From contig NZ_VAWB01000001.1 of the NCBI RefSeq assembly GCF_006148925.1, positions 896,001-960,000 of the forward strand: 64,000 nucleotides of DNA, in the 5' to 3' direction. The notes beneath the pieces were generated by a model that was not told the DNA's origin, ran no database searches, and saw only the letters and a list, made by a program, of their open reading frames with translations. This DNA is from Hyunsoonleella aestuarii (GTDB lineage Bacteria; Bacteroidota; Bacteroidia; Flavobacteriales; Flavobacteriaceae). Below, piece after piece: positions 18,729 through 27,229 of the stretch; positions within the stretch are counted from its first letter, which is position 1; each line of letters begins with the position of its first letter. A program made the translations under genes and the position numbers.

Positions 18729-19733
18729 TTAAACGAAACTTCTAAAAACTGAAAACCTCAACAACATTTCTAGCATTAATAATAATCCTGCTAAAATCGC
18801 CAAAGGTCTATACTTCTCTTGGTAATTATAAAACTTGAACTCTTCTATTTCTGTTTTTTCTAACTTATTAATTTCTTCGTAAATCTCTTCTAGTTTCTTA
18901 TTGTTTGTAGCTCTAAAATATTTTCCTCCGGTTAACTCTGCTATTTCTTTTAAAAGCTCTTCATCAATCTCTACTTGTACACGACTATATTGAAAATCAC
19001 CATTAGGTAAAATAGCAACAGGAGAAAGGGCCATACCATTGGTTCCTAATCCAATTGTATAGGTTTTTATACCATATTCCAAGGCTAACTCACTTGCAAT
19101 TTTAGGATCTATAAACCCAGAATTATTTACACCATCAGTAAGCAATATGATTACTTTACTTTTTGCTTTACTATCCTTTAAACGATTTACAGAAGTAGCT
19201 AATCCCATCCCAATAGCTGTGCCTCCTTCTATGATAGTGTTATACTTTATACTTTGTAGCGATCGAAGCACGATGGCTTTATCACTTGTTATAGGCGTTT
19301 TGGTATAGCTTTCGCCAGCATATTCAACAAGTCCGATGCGATCGTTGGGTCTGCCTTTTATAAAATCTGCCGCTACGTTTTTTAGTGCTTCTAATCTGTT
19401 TGGTGATAAATCTTTGGCTAACATACTGGCAGAAACATCAATAGCCATAACAATATCTATCCCTCTAGTCGTTTTGGTTTTAGTTGAAACATCTACTGTT
19501 TGGGGTCTTGCCAATGCCATTATTAGTAACGACAATGCTAATAGTCTTAAAACAAATAAAAGATGCCTAAATCTTGGTAGCCATGAACTTGTAACCTTAA
19601 ATCCTTTTAAACTGGGTATTTTAAGTTCGGCGGTTTGTTTTTTATATTTAACTATATACCATAACAACACTAGTGGTAGTAATAAAAACAACCAGAAAAA
19701 CTCCTTGTTTAAAAATTCAATACCTTCTAACAT
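18729..19733 (-). CDS. batA: BatA: von Willebrand factor A membrane protein
   Basis: 334 residues. Two N-terminal membrane helices precede a VWA domain with MIDAS motif DVSASM (about 97-102), GGTAIGMG and LLTDGVNNSG, and a final membrane helix. It is a paralogue of BatB, and the pair is thought to form a membrane complex. Its ATG overlaps the stop of the preceding gene in a TAATG junction at 19733, so translational coupling is likely. Confidence 0.92.
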   Translation of the reverse strand: MLEGIEFLNKEFFWLFLLLPLVLLWYIVKYKKQTAELKIPSLKGFKVTSSWLPRFRHLLFVLRLLALSLLIMALARPQTVDVSTKTKTTRGIDIVMAIDVSASMLAKDLSPNRLEALKNVAADFIKGRPNDRIGLVEYAGESYTKTPITSDKAIVLRSLQSIKYNTIIEGGTAIGMGLATSVNRLKDSKAKSKVIILLTDGVNNSGFIDPKIASELALEYGIKTYTIGLGTNGMALSPVAILPNGDFQYSRVQVEIDEELLKEIAELTGGKYFRATNNKKLEEIYEEINKLEKTEIEEFKFYNYQEKYRPLAILAGLLLMLEMLLRFSVFRSFV

Positions 19734-21412
19734 TATTCTTCTGCAGGTTTAAGTTCTACCGAGTTTAATATTTGCTCCACAATTCTATCTGCATATACAT
19801 CATCTTCTGGACTCGTTATAATAATTTGTTGCAGTACATTTTCTGAGGCAAATTGAAGCAACACATAATCTGCTTCCCGCAATTCCTCTGATGTAATCCC
19901 TGGGATCTTCATTGTTCCTGAAGTTTTTAAACCTTCCGCTCCGTTTGGCGTAGAAAACTTATCTCTTAAAACAACAATATCTTTGGCTCCTACAGCCTCC
20001 ATATTCTTTATTGCACCTTCTGAAGAAGCTTCAAGATTTAACGTGTTTTCTTTCCCGTTACTGCTTGGGAAGGTTGTAGTATTAACCATAACACTGAAGA
20101 CGTCCAATAAAGTCCCGTATGAAAAAGCCATCGTATTTACCTGTCCTTTAACTTCATCTGGCACAGGAATTTTGGTACGTTTTAATACTTTAGGAGTGGA
20201 AATTGTTATTGGCGGAAATCCATATTCACTAGTTACCCATTCACCTTCAAGTAGCTCTATACTATCGTGTCCAATAATCGTGTCCTTAACATAATTGAAA
20301 CCATATTTTATTGAAAACCCTGCTATGGTAATGATTAAAAGAAGTACACTTATAACTACTGTAATTATTATTTTCTTACGTTTCTTTTTTCGCTCTAGAT
20401 CTTCTCTATATTTTTCATCTAAAAGTTTCTCTTCCTCAGTTGGTTCTGGCAATGCCTCTTTTACATGATCTATTTCAACATCAATAGTATTCCTATCTAG
20501 TTTAGCTAATTCAATATCTGGTGATGACTTTGCGAACTTTACTAAATCGGCTCTCTTTAAAATACTTTCTAAATTTTTAATGTCTTCTTTACTAATGTCT
20601 ACTTGATTGCCATCCTTAAGCAATCTAAGTCTTGAAATAAGCTCGTCTGTCGTGCTTTCTAAAGCACGATCGTAAACTTTTTCATCTAGATACTTTCTAA
20701 TAATAAAAGTGAGTTCAGAATAATATTCTTTAATTTCTTGGTGTTCTAAATAATGTGATTCGTCAAGCTTCTTTAACGCCAATTTAGCACGGTCATAAGG
20801 CGGAAGCATTGCAATTTGTTCTTCTTCGGTTAATGGTTTTTGACGCCAAATGAACCAATACAGTAAAAAACTAATGACTCCAAGTATTAAAACCACTATT
20901 AACAAATACTTCCACCAATCGCTTCCCTTTTTCTTAACTTCAATAATTGGTTTTATATCGTAAAGCCCTTGCTTTGTGGTGTCAATGAGTACATTATTAA
21001 CTTCAACCTGTAATGAATCTGTAAAAAACGTTTTGTCTCCAACAATTATTTTTTGGCGTGGAATTGTATATGCCCCAGAATCAAACTGAGTTAAACCATA
21101 TTTTTTAATTAGGTTATACCTGTCTTTATCTTTTAAAGTATCTGTTTTATAAGATTCTATCATTTCCAAAGGAGAAAATGCTTGCCCCTCTGGGAATACC
21201 ACCAAACTTGTGGTGTCTGTCTCTACCTGTATTGTATAGGTGATTTGCTCACCAATTTTTATTGAAGTTGAATCGATTGTAGAGGAGACTTGTGCATTTA
21301 ATATCCAAGATACAAGTACAAAGAAAAAAGTCAAAACGAGTTTAGAACCGAAGTATTTTGATTCTTGATTCTCGTTTCTTGATTCTGATATATTTGAATA
21401 AAACTTCTCCAT
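19733..21412 (-). CDS. BatD/DUF4381-like protein with extra C-terminal domain
   Basis: 559 residues. A membrane or signal segment at about 25-41 (LVLTFFFVLVSWILNAQ) is preceded by a 22-residue polar tail. A BatD-like beta-sandwich (STIDSTSIKIGEQITYTIQV) spans about 42-165. A membrane helix lies near 170-190 (WWKYLLIVVLILGVISFLL). A DUF4381-like helical region (PPYDRAKLALKKLDE, YYSELTFIIRKYLDEK) reaches to about 325. A second helix at 350-370 leads to a C-terminal alpha/beta domain of about 185 residues that I do not recognise; it loosely recalls PsbP/MOG1-like folds. It lies between the DUF58 gene and batA, where shorter DUF4381 proteins are found in other phyla. Confidence 0.7.
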   Translation of the reverse strand: MEKFYSNISESRNENQESKYFGSKLVLTFFFVLVSWILNAQVSSTIDSTSIKIGEQITYTIQVETDTTSLVVFPEGQAFSPLEMIESYKTDTLKDKDRYNLIKKYGLTQFDSGAYTIPRQKIIVGDKTFFTDSLQVEVNNVLIDTTKQGLYDIKPIIEVKKKGSDWWKYLLIVVLILGVISFLLYWFIWRQKPLTEEEQIAMLPPYDRAKLALKKLDESHYLEHQEIKEYYSELTFIIRKYLDEKVYDRALESTTDELISRLRLLKDGNQVDISKEDIKNLESILKRADLVKFAKSSPDIELAKLDRNTIDVEIDHVKEALPEPTEEEKLLDEKYREDLERKKKRKKIIITVVISVLLLIITIAGFSIKYGFNYVKDTIIGHDSIELLEGEWVTSEYGFPPITISTPKVLKRTKIPVPDEVKGQVNTMAFSYGTLLDVFSVMVNTTTFPSSNGKENTLNLEASSEGAIKNMEAVGAKDIVVLRDKFSTPNGAEGLKTSGTMKIPGITSEELREADYVLLQFASENVLQQIIITSPEDDVYADRIVEQILNSVELKPAEE

Positions 21413-21421
21413 TTTAAATTA

Positions 21422-21441
21422 GGTCTCGACTGCATTCGACC
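21422..21441. repeat. short REP-like palindromic element
   Basis: GGTCTCGACTGCATTCGACC is a near palindrome (TCGAcTGCAtTCGA) in the 46-bp gap between the DUF58 gene and the next bat gene. It resembles dispersed TCGA-type repeats I know from flavobacterial genomes. Confidence 0.35.
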
Positions 21442-21458
21442 AGATATTCAGTTTTTAT

Positions 21459-22325
21459 TTATCCTCTCCTTTTAAAATACCCTAACAACTTTCTTACATA
21501 ACTTTCATCTACACGACAATCAATAGTTCCTGCTCCCGAGCGTGAAAAACTTTCCTTGTAATAATTCACTTTATCTCGATAAAACTTACTGTAATTTTGC
21601 CTTACTTTTTTAGACGAGGTGTTTACCAACATAAGTTCATTCGTTTCTTCGTCTTGCATTTGTACCACCCCTAAGTTGGGAATTTCTTCTTCTCGTTTAT
21701 CAAAAACTCGAATACCGGTTACATCATGCTTACCCGAAACAATCTTCATGGTATGCTCATAATCATCCGCAATAAAATCTGAAAGCACAAAAACAATGGC
21801 TTTTTTCTTCATTACATTCGTTAAGAATTTTAATGCTTCTGCCAAATTAGTTTGTTTGCTTTCTGGCTTAAACTCAATAAGTTCTCTAATAATACGAAGT
21901 ACATGAGAACGCCCTTTTTTGGGCGGAATGTAAAGCTCTACTTTATCCGAAAATAAGATAAGTCCAATTTTATCATTGTTCTGAGTGGCAGAAAAAGCCA
22001 AAGTCGCTGCTATTTCTGTTACAACTTCATTTTTAAATTGGTTTGATGTTCCAAATAACTCTGAACCTGAAACATCCACCATTAGCATCATTGTAAGTTC
22101 GCGTTCTTCCTCAAAAACTTTTACAAATGGCTCATTATATCGTGCAGTAACATTCCAATCGATACTTCTTACATCATCCCCAAATTGATACTGCCTAACT
22201 TCACTAAACGTCATACCACGACCCTTGAAAGTAGAGTGGTATTCTCCTCCAAATATATGATCAGACAGACGCCGTGTCTTAATCTCTATTTTTCGTACTT
22301 TTTTTAGTAATTCTTTAGTATCCAT
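21459..22325 (-). CDS. DUF58 domain protein of the Bat operon
   Basis: 288 residues without membrane segments. GEYHSTFKGRGMTFSEVRQY and DDVRSIDWNVTARYNEPFVK are the DUF58 signature. They are followed by a VWA-like fold with DVSGSE (near residue 99) and FVLSDF. Family members work next to a MoxR ATPase and the VWA proteins, probably as cytoplasmic adaptors. The gene is the second of the operon. Confidence 0.9.
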   Translation of the reverse strand: MDTKELLKKVRKIEIKTRRLSDHIFGGEYHSTFKGRGMTFSEVRQYQFGDDVRSIDWNVTARYNEPFVKVFEEERELTMMLMVDVSGSELFGTSNQFKNEVVTEIAATLAFSATQNNDKIGLILFSDKVELYIPPKKGRSHVLRIIRELIEFKPESKQTNLAEALKFLTNVMKKKAIVFVLSDFIADDYEHTMKIVSGKHDVTGIRVFDKREEEIPNLGVVQMQDEETNELMLVNTSSKKVRQNYSKFYRDKVNYYKESFSRSGAGTIDCRVDESYVRKLLGYFKRRG

Positions 22326-22329
22326 CTTT

Positions 22330-22398
22330 CAATTGTCTATTGAATATTTTTGATTGATTAATTATGTTTTTATAATCAATTGTCTATTATCAATTGTC
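22330..22398. repeat. CAATTGTC direct repeats upstream of the DUF58 gene
   Basis: CAATTGTC occurs at 22330, 22377 and 22391 in the 77-bp gap between moxR and the DUF58 gene. The first two are both followed by TATT. Confidence 0.5.
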
Positions 22399-22402
22399 AA
22401 TT

Positions 22403-23407
22403 TTAAGGTACTTCTATCTCATTTACGATTTTGTTGATAATATCTTCTGAAGTTACATTTTCAGCCTCTGCCTCGTAAGTTATTCCTATTCTATGTCTTA
22501 ATACATCGTGAACAACAGCTCTAACGTCCTCTGGAATTACATAACCACGACGCTTAATAAAGGCAAAACATTTAGCTGCTGTGGCTAAATTGATGCTTCC
22601 ACGAGGTGATGCTCCAAATGATATTAATGGTTTTAAATCGGCAAGTTTATACTTCTCTGGATAGCGCGTTGCAAAAATAATATCCAGTATATATTTTTCA
22701 ATTTTTTCATCCATGTAGACCTCTCTCACTGCATTTTGAGCATTTAATATTTGAGTCAACGACACTACAGGGTTCACTTTTTCCCAAGCTCCTTTCATAT
22801 TGGCTCTCATGATTAATTGTTCTTCAGCAATCTTTGGGTAATCAATAACTGTTTTAAGCATAAAACGGTCTACCTGAGCTTCTGGCAAAGGATACGTTCC
22901 TTCTTGCTCTACAGGGTTTTGTGTTGCCATTACTAAAAATGGCTTATCTAGTATAAAAGTTTCGTCACCAATAGTAACTTGCTTTTCCTGCATCGCTTCT
23001 AATAAAGCTGATTGCACTTTTGCGGGCGCTCTATTAATTTCGTCAGCTAAAACAAAGTTTGCAAAAATTGGCCCTTTCTTAATGGAAAAGTCATTCACCT
23101 TCATGTTGTAGATTAAAGTCCCTGTAACATCTGCAGGTAACAAGTCTGGTGTAAACTGTATTCTACTAAAGCTTCCATCTACAGCCTGAGCCAAAGTGTT
23201 AATTGCCAAAGTTTTTGCAAGTCCTGGCACACCTTCAAGTAAAATATGTCCTTGTCCTAATAAACCGATAAGTAAACGTTCGACCATATGTTTTTGGCCA
23301 ACAATTACTTTATTCATTTCTAAGGTAAGTAAATCAACAAAAGCACTTTCCTTTTCAATCTTCTCGTTAATTGTCTTAATATCAATTGTACCTGTTTCTT
23401 CCATCAT
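22403..23407 (-). CDS. MoxR-type AAA+ ATPase
   Basis: 334 residues. Walker A GVPGLAKT (about 58-65), Walker B LADEINRAP (about 121-129) and sensor 1 MATQNPVEQ are visible. A C-terminal lid holds GASPRGSINLATAAK. Two consecutive Met codons leave the exact start uncertain by 3 bp. MoxR ATPases act as chaperone-like partners of VWA proteins, here BatA and BatB. It is the first gene of the operon and carries a good promoter upstream. Confidence 0.93.
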   Translation of the reverse strand: MMEETGTIDIKTINEKIEKESAFVDLLTLEMNKVIVGQKHMVERLLIGLLGQGHILLEGVPGLAKTLAINTLAQAVDGSFSRIQFTPDLLPADVTGTLIYNMKVNDFSIKKGPIFANFVLADEINRAPAKVQSALLEAMQEKQVTIGDETFILDKPFLVMATQNPVEQEGTYPLPEAQVDRFMLKTVIDYPKIAEEQLIMRANMKGAWEKVNPVVSLTQILNAQNAVREVYMDEKIEKYILDIIFATRYPEKYKLADLKPLISFGASPRGSINLATAAKCFAFIKRRGYVIPEDVRAVVHDVLRHRIGITYEAEAENVTSEDIINKIVNEIEVP

Positions 23408-23427
23408 TATTTATTTAATTCAAAGCC

Positions 23428-23458
23428 CGAATATACTGCCCATATTTGAGCATTGCAA
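23428..23458 (-). promoter_or_regulatory. promoter of the moxR-bat operon
   Basis: On the minus strand a -33 TTG (23458-23456), a 20-bp spacer and a -7 box TATATTCG (23435-23428) precede the moxR ATG by about 20 bp. Only one base departs from TAnnTTTG, and the spacing is right. Confidence 0.6.
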
Positions 23459-23531
23459 ATTGTTAAAATTTTTAATCAAATCTTGTTAATAATTGGTTAA
23501 AATATTTCATCAAACCCGTTAATTCTAGGTT

Positions 23532-23567
23532 AAAAAAAAGAGCTGCATCATTATGATACAGCTCTTT
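23532..23567 (-). terminator. intrinsic terminator after the DUF4382 gene
   Basis: AAAGAGCTG (23537-23545) pairs with CAGCTCTTT (23559-23567), with further pairing inside. On the minus strand a run of eight T follows. Confidence 0.85.
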
Positions 23568-23595
23568 AGTGTTTTTTATGTTTTATTCTCTATAA

Positions 23596-24702
23596 TTAAG
23601 GTATCATTGGTAGCTCTATACCCCCTAAATCTGTTACTTCTGTTGGCTTAACTTCAACATTATTCATCATAACTGATTCTAAACCTGACCCTTCGGCTGG
23701 TGTTAAGGTAACAATATAGGCTCCTGGAGGCACATTTTCAATAAGAAAAATACCATTTTCATCGGTACTAGAGCTTAAAGTTTCGCCGCCAACCTCGACG
23801 GAAGCTGTAACCACTACATCGCCTTCATTAGTGATTTTTCCAGTAATAGAACCTGGTTTAAGCATAAGCTCAATAGGATCTGTAATAGTAGTAATTTCAC
23901 CATTAACAACCTCAACATTCGTAGCACTACCATAACTATAAATTGAATTTTCGCCATCTGGCATAACAATTACCTCATAGGTTCCAGCTGGAACACCCCA
24001 TAAAGCAAAAGCACCTAAGTCATCGGTATAAGCTGTGATTTCGAAATCGCCATCTGGTCCACTTACCAATACTTTTGCCTTGGATTGTACATCTGCAGGA
24101 GAAACTGTTCCTTCAATAATTCCAGAACTTGCCTCAGCACTTGCATAAAGCACAGGTTTTAAAATAATATTTCCTGAATTACCTGCATGAACAATAGATT
24201 TATCGACATCAAAATCCAGAATAAAATCATAAGTAAATCCTTCTTCAATAAGGGCATCAATTTTTACTTTTAATCCAGACTGTTGTCCACTTGGTGTTTT
24301 AAGATCATATTCCGAAGGCACTTCGCCTTCTTCATTTTCAATTACAATGGTATTACCATCTCCTAATACTAATCTCATTTGGCTTAACGTTCCTACTGGA
24401 ATAGGGAATCTTTCTACCAAAACTTTACTAACACCACCCGTGAACTCTAATAGGTTCACTATTCCGCTTTCTGCTTCTAAAGACATCCATCCATTATCAT
24501 CTTCGCTATCATCATCCATTTTTATCATAACGTCAACAACTTCTACGTTAACAGCTTCGTAATCCCCTGGACTATCAACCAATCTCACGGAAATAGTTGG
24601 AGCGCCTTGATTAACACTTGAAGATTCTGAATCGTTACATGAAATTAAAAATGAAAGAAATAATAGCGGTACAATTAATTTTAGTTTGCTTAATATATTC
24701 AT
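23596..24702 (-). CDS. DUF4382 lipoprotein with carboxypeptidase-regulatory-like domains
   Basis: 368 residues. Lipobox FLISC (Cys22) shows export and lipid anchoring. An N-terminal DUF4382 domain (about 35-190; SVRLVDSPGDYEAVNVEV, GTLSQMRLVLGDGN) is followed by two carboxypeptidase-regulatory-like beta-sandwich domains of about 80 residues (GTYEVIVMPDGE, GAYIVTLTPAEGS). Such proteins sit on the cell surface or in the periplasm, and their role is not known. The gene has its own terminator and is separate from the Bat operon downstream. Confidence 0.85.
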   Translation of the reverse strand: MNILSKLKLIVPLLFLSFLISCNDSESSSVNQGAPTISVRLVDSPGDYEAVNVEVVDVMIKMDDDSEDDNGWMSLEAESGIVNLLEFTGGVSKVLVERFPIPVGTLSQMRLVLGDGNTIVIENEEGEVPSEYDLKTPSGQQSGLKVKIDALIEEGFTYDFILDFDVDKSIVHAGNSGNIILKPVLYASAEASSGIIEGTVSPADVQSKAKVLVSGPDGDFEITAYTDDLGAFALWGVPAGTYEVIVMPDGENSIYSYGSATNVEVVNGEITTITDPIELMLKPGSITGKITNEGDVVVTASVEVGGETLSSSTDENGIFLIENVPPGAYIVTLTPAEGSGLESVMMNNVEVKPTEVTDLGGIELPMIP

Positions 24703-24957
24703 AGTCTAATTTTTTAATGTATTTCTATTTACGTTTAAATTGCTTTATACGGATTACTAATTCTTTTAAAAAGTTCAAATATTAACTATTAAAATGTAAC
24801 TTTATTGCTTAAATTTTTATTAAAATTTTAGCTCTTTGAGTGCAATAGATTAATCACAATGATACTAAATAATAGTTGTTTAAGGTATTTTTATATATGA
24901 ATGACATAAAAAAATATATAAGCTGTTAGCCCTATCGACAAAGAGTAATTTATTACG

Positions 24958-25716
24958 ATGAATAAAACAAAAAAAGTGGCTCTGATTACGGGAGCAACCA
25001 GTGGTATTGGTCATGCCACGGCATTTGAATTCGCAAAACAGGGCATAGATTTGGTTCTGTGTGGACGTAGATTAAATAGACTAGAAACTATACAAAAGGT
25101 ATTAAGCAAATTGATTAATGTACATATCTTAAATTTTGATGTAAGAGACAAGCAAGAAACTTTTAAAGCTATTGAATCACTACCCGATAAATTTAGAAGA
25201 ATCGATATTCTTATTAACAATGCGGGTAACGCTCACGGGTTAGACTCTATTGATGAAGGAAGTCTTGAAGATTGGGATGCTATGATGGACATAAACGTAA
25301 AGGGATTACTCTACGTTAGTAGAGCGATCATACCGGGAATGACAGCTCGAAAATCTGGTCAAATAATAAATATAGGGTCTTCTGCTGGGAAAGAAGTTTA
25401 CCCAAAAGGCAATGTGTATTGTGGTAGTAAGCATGCTGTTCTAGCTATAACCGAAGGGATGCGTATTGATTTAAATACTTATGGTATTAAAGTTGGCGCC
25501 ATAAATCCAGGATTGGTAGAAACTGAATTTTCAAAAGTTCGATTTAAAGGAGACAAGATTGCCAATACGGTATACCAAGGATACAAAGCTTTACAACCAG
25601 AGGATGTTGCTGAGGTTATCTATTTTGCCGTGTCGAGACCGGCCCATGTAAATATAGCCGATGTTTTAATGTTTTGTACTGCTCAAGCTAGCAGTACCAT
25701 TGTGAATAAGGAATAA
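24958..25716 (+). CDS. short-chain dehydrogenase/reductase (YdfG-like)
   Basis: 252 residues, a classical SDR. The cofactor motif TGATSGIG lies at 11-18, NNAG at about 87-90, and the catalytic pair in YCGSK near residue 160 with a serine (NIGSSAG) upstream. An Arg after the second strand (CGRR) suggests NADP preference. The order and length match serine/3-hydroxy acid dehydrogenases of the YdfG type, but the substrate is not certain. The next gene begins about 40 bp downstream on the same strand. Confidence 0.88.
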   Translation: MNKTKKVALITGATSGIGHATAFEFAKQGIDLVLCGRRLNRLETIQKVLSKLINVHILNFDVRDKQETFKAIESLPDKFRRIDILINNAGNAHGLDSIDEGSLEDWDAMMDINVKGLLYVSRAIIPGMTARKSGQIINIGSSAGKEVYPKGNVYCGSKHAVLAITEGMRIDLNTYGIKVGAINPGLVETEFSKVRFKGDKIANTVYQGYKALQPEDVAEVIYFAVSRPAHVNIADVLMFCTAQASSTIVNKE

Positions 25717-25755
25717 TATAAAATTGATATTCCTGCTTCTGCTGGAATGATAGTC

Positions 25756-26889
25756 ATGATTAACAAACGCCTACTTATTAAACACCTTTTAGCTCATAAC
25801 GACGAGAACAGTTTTTATGACAAAAAACGTAAAATTGATATTAGTCATAAAGAAGGAAAGGCTAAATTCTTAAAGCACATTTGCGCACTCTCCAACAGCA
25901 ATCCAAAAAACAACTCGTATATCGTTATTGGCGTTGAGGATGAAGATAACAACATTATTGGTGTCGACTTTTTTGATGACAGTAAAATACAAAACCTGAT
26001 TAACGCCTATTTAACTAATCCACCTATCGTACAATACGAGAACATCCCATTTCCTCATCTTTCGGATGATAAAGTAGTGGGGCTCGTTACTATCAGACCA
26101 ATTGATGAAATAACATCTCTAAGAAAAAACATTTGGAAATATTATGGAGGTTCTGTGTTTTTTCGGGACGGTAGTATGAGCATGCCCAAGGTTTTTGATA
26201 TTGAAATAAAGGACATCAATTCCAGTATTGTTGTAGCCATAGAAAAACATGCCCAAAATAATATAGAACATACTTTAAATGGTGTTTTTGACTTTATGAA
26301 GATGCGTGTGGATTATAATCCACAATACAAAGTCTTTAAAGAATACTTTGTAGTATGTTGGGCAGGTCAAAAAAAAGAAGTAAAAGATGAAACTTTTTTC
26401 TCCCGGGTAGATATTGAATTAATAAATGAACAAGTAAGACTGTTTTTTTCTGCACTAGATGAAGTCTCTATTTTTTTTAATGAGGACACCTTCAAAATCG
26501 TTGAGTATGTAAATCTTGGTCTTCAAAACACTAATAAATACTATCAGTTAGAAGAAACCATCATAAAATTTGAGAATAATGCTAATTATAATATAGAAAC
26601 TAAGCTTTTATTTGAAGCACCACAATTTGATAAAAAAACACTTTTTCATATTTATAACAACAATAACGCTATCCTAGAAAAACTAAAAAAAGGTGTTGTT
26701 TTCACAAAGAATGAAGATCGAGATCTCAAAAACCTTCCTATCACCTATTTAATTTGTTATTTAAATGATTTCCCAGAAGCAATCGATAAGTTACAAGGCG
26801 CTAAATCCTACTTAAAATCTTATAATAGTGAGGTTTACACTATCTATAAGGAAACTTTAAGGATTTTGAGAAAAGTAAAGTACAGTTAA
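25756..26889 (+). CDS. AlbA_2 (Schlafen-type) putative nucleic-acid-binding / ATP-binding protein
   Basis: 377 residues from the ATG at 25756 (MINKRLLIKHLLAHND); an in-frame ATG 9 bp upstream is possible. The N-terminal third carries the AlbA_2 pattern (GKAKFLKHICALSNS, YIVIGVEDEDNNIIGVDFF, KVVGLVTIRP, GSVFFRDGS). Databases often call this family divergent AAA or RNA-binding. The C-terminal 200 residues are not recognisable. Placement after an SDR gene is, as far as I know, a common flavobacterial arrangement, which argues for a housekeeping role rather than defence. Confidence 0.7.
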   Translation: MINKRLLIKHLLAHNDENSFYDKKRKIDISHKEGKAKFLKHICALSNSNPKNNSYIVIGVEDEDNNIIGVDFFDDSKIQNLINAYLTNPPIVQYENIPFPHLSDDKVVGLVTIRPIDEITSLRKNIWKYYGGSVFFRDGSMSMPKVFDIEIKDINSSIVVAIEKHAQNNIEHTLNGVFDFMKMRVDYNPQYKVFKEYFVVCWAGQKKEVKDETFFSRVDIELINEQVRLFFSALDEVSIFFNEDTFKIVEYVNLGLQNTNKYYQLEETIIKFENNANYNIETKLLFEAPQFDKKTLFHIYNNNNAILEKLKKGVVFTKNEDRDLKNLPITYLICYLNDFPEAIDKLQGAKSYLKSYNSEVYTIYKETLRILRKVKYS

Positions 26890-26942
26890 CTTTAATTACT
26901 TAAACTTTACAATAAATTAACAAATGTTAAGAAAGTTTTCTT

Positions 26943-27024
26943 ACATTTGTTATGCTATTAATCTTTTATGAGATAGACCTTGCTACTTTTAGGAAACTAA
27001 ATTTAAAGCAAGGTTTTTTCTTTT
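26943..27024 (+). ncRNA. candidate small RNA or structured 3' region
   Basis: A TACATTTG box (26942-26949) matches TAnnTTTG, so transcription could start near 26955. It would end at the terminator ACCTTGCT (26977-26984) / AGCAAGGT (27007-27014) followed by TTTTTC. That gives an RNA of about 65-70 nt. No -33 TTG is seen. The hairpin may instead be only the terminator of the AlbA_2 gene. Confidence 0.25.
26977..27024 (+). terminator. intrinsic terminator downstream of the AlbA_2 gene
   Basis: An 8-bp perfect stem, ACCTTGCT with AGCAAGGT, around a 22-nt loop, followed by a T-rich tract on the plus strand. Confidence 0.6.
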
Positions 27025-27229
27025 AGATAAAATCTAATTGACTAAAAGATTTGTTAAGTATTTTTTTATCATCAACTTCTAGCCATTTATGCAAAACTGG
27101 TTCTGAAATCTATTTCAAATTTTAAATCACCATTATCGACCAAACTCTAAAAAAAGGTTTAATTCTTAAATCCTATTAAAAAACTTTATCAAGAAATCGA
27201 CTTTTTAAATTAATTATGTTTGTAATATG

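Larger units (their letters stand above)
26890..27229. other. 340-bp intergenic region with structured elements
   Basis: No coding frame is visible. It contains an imperfect 35-bp palindrome (26918-26952), a -7-like box (26942-26949) and a terminator (26977-27024). The rest (about 27038-27229) is plain AT-rich sequence in which I see nothing. Confidence 0.6.

Noticed and set aside
24703-24957. Possible regulatory RNA between the DUF4382 and SDR genes
   Set aside because: AT-rich divergent region with no stable hairpin or full promoter match.
25756-26889. Defence-system gene because of the AlbA_2/Schlafen-type domain
   Set aside because: The neighbours are an SDR and an aldehyde dehydrogenase. 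No nuclease, toxin or other defence gene is near, and the gene looks like a core flavobacterial gene.
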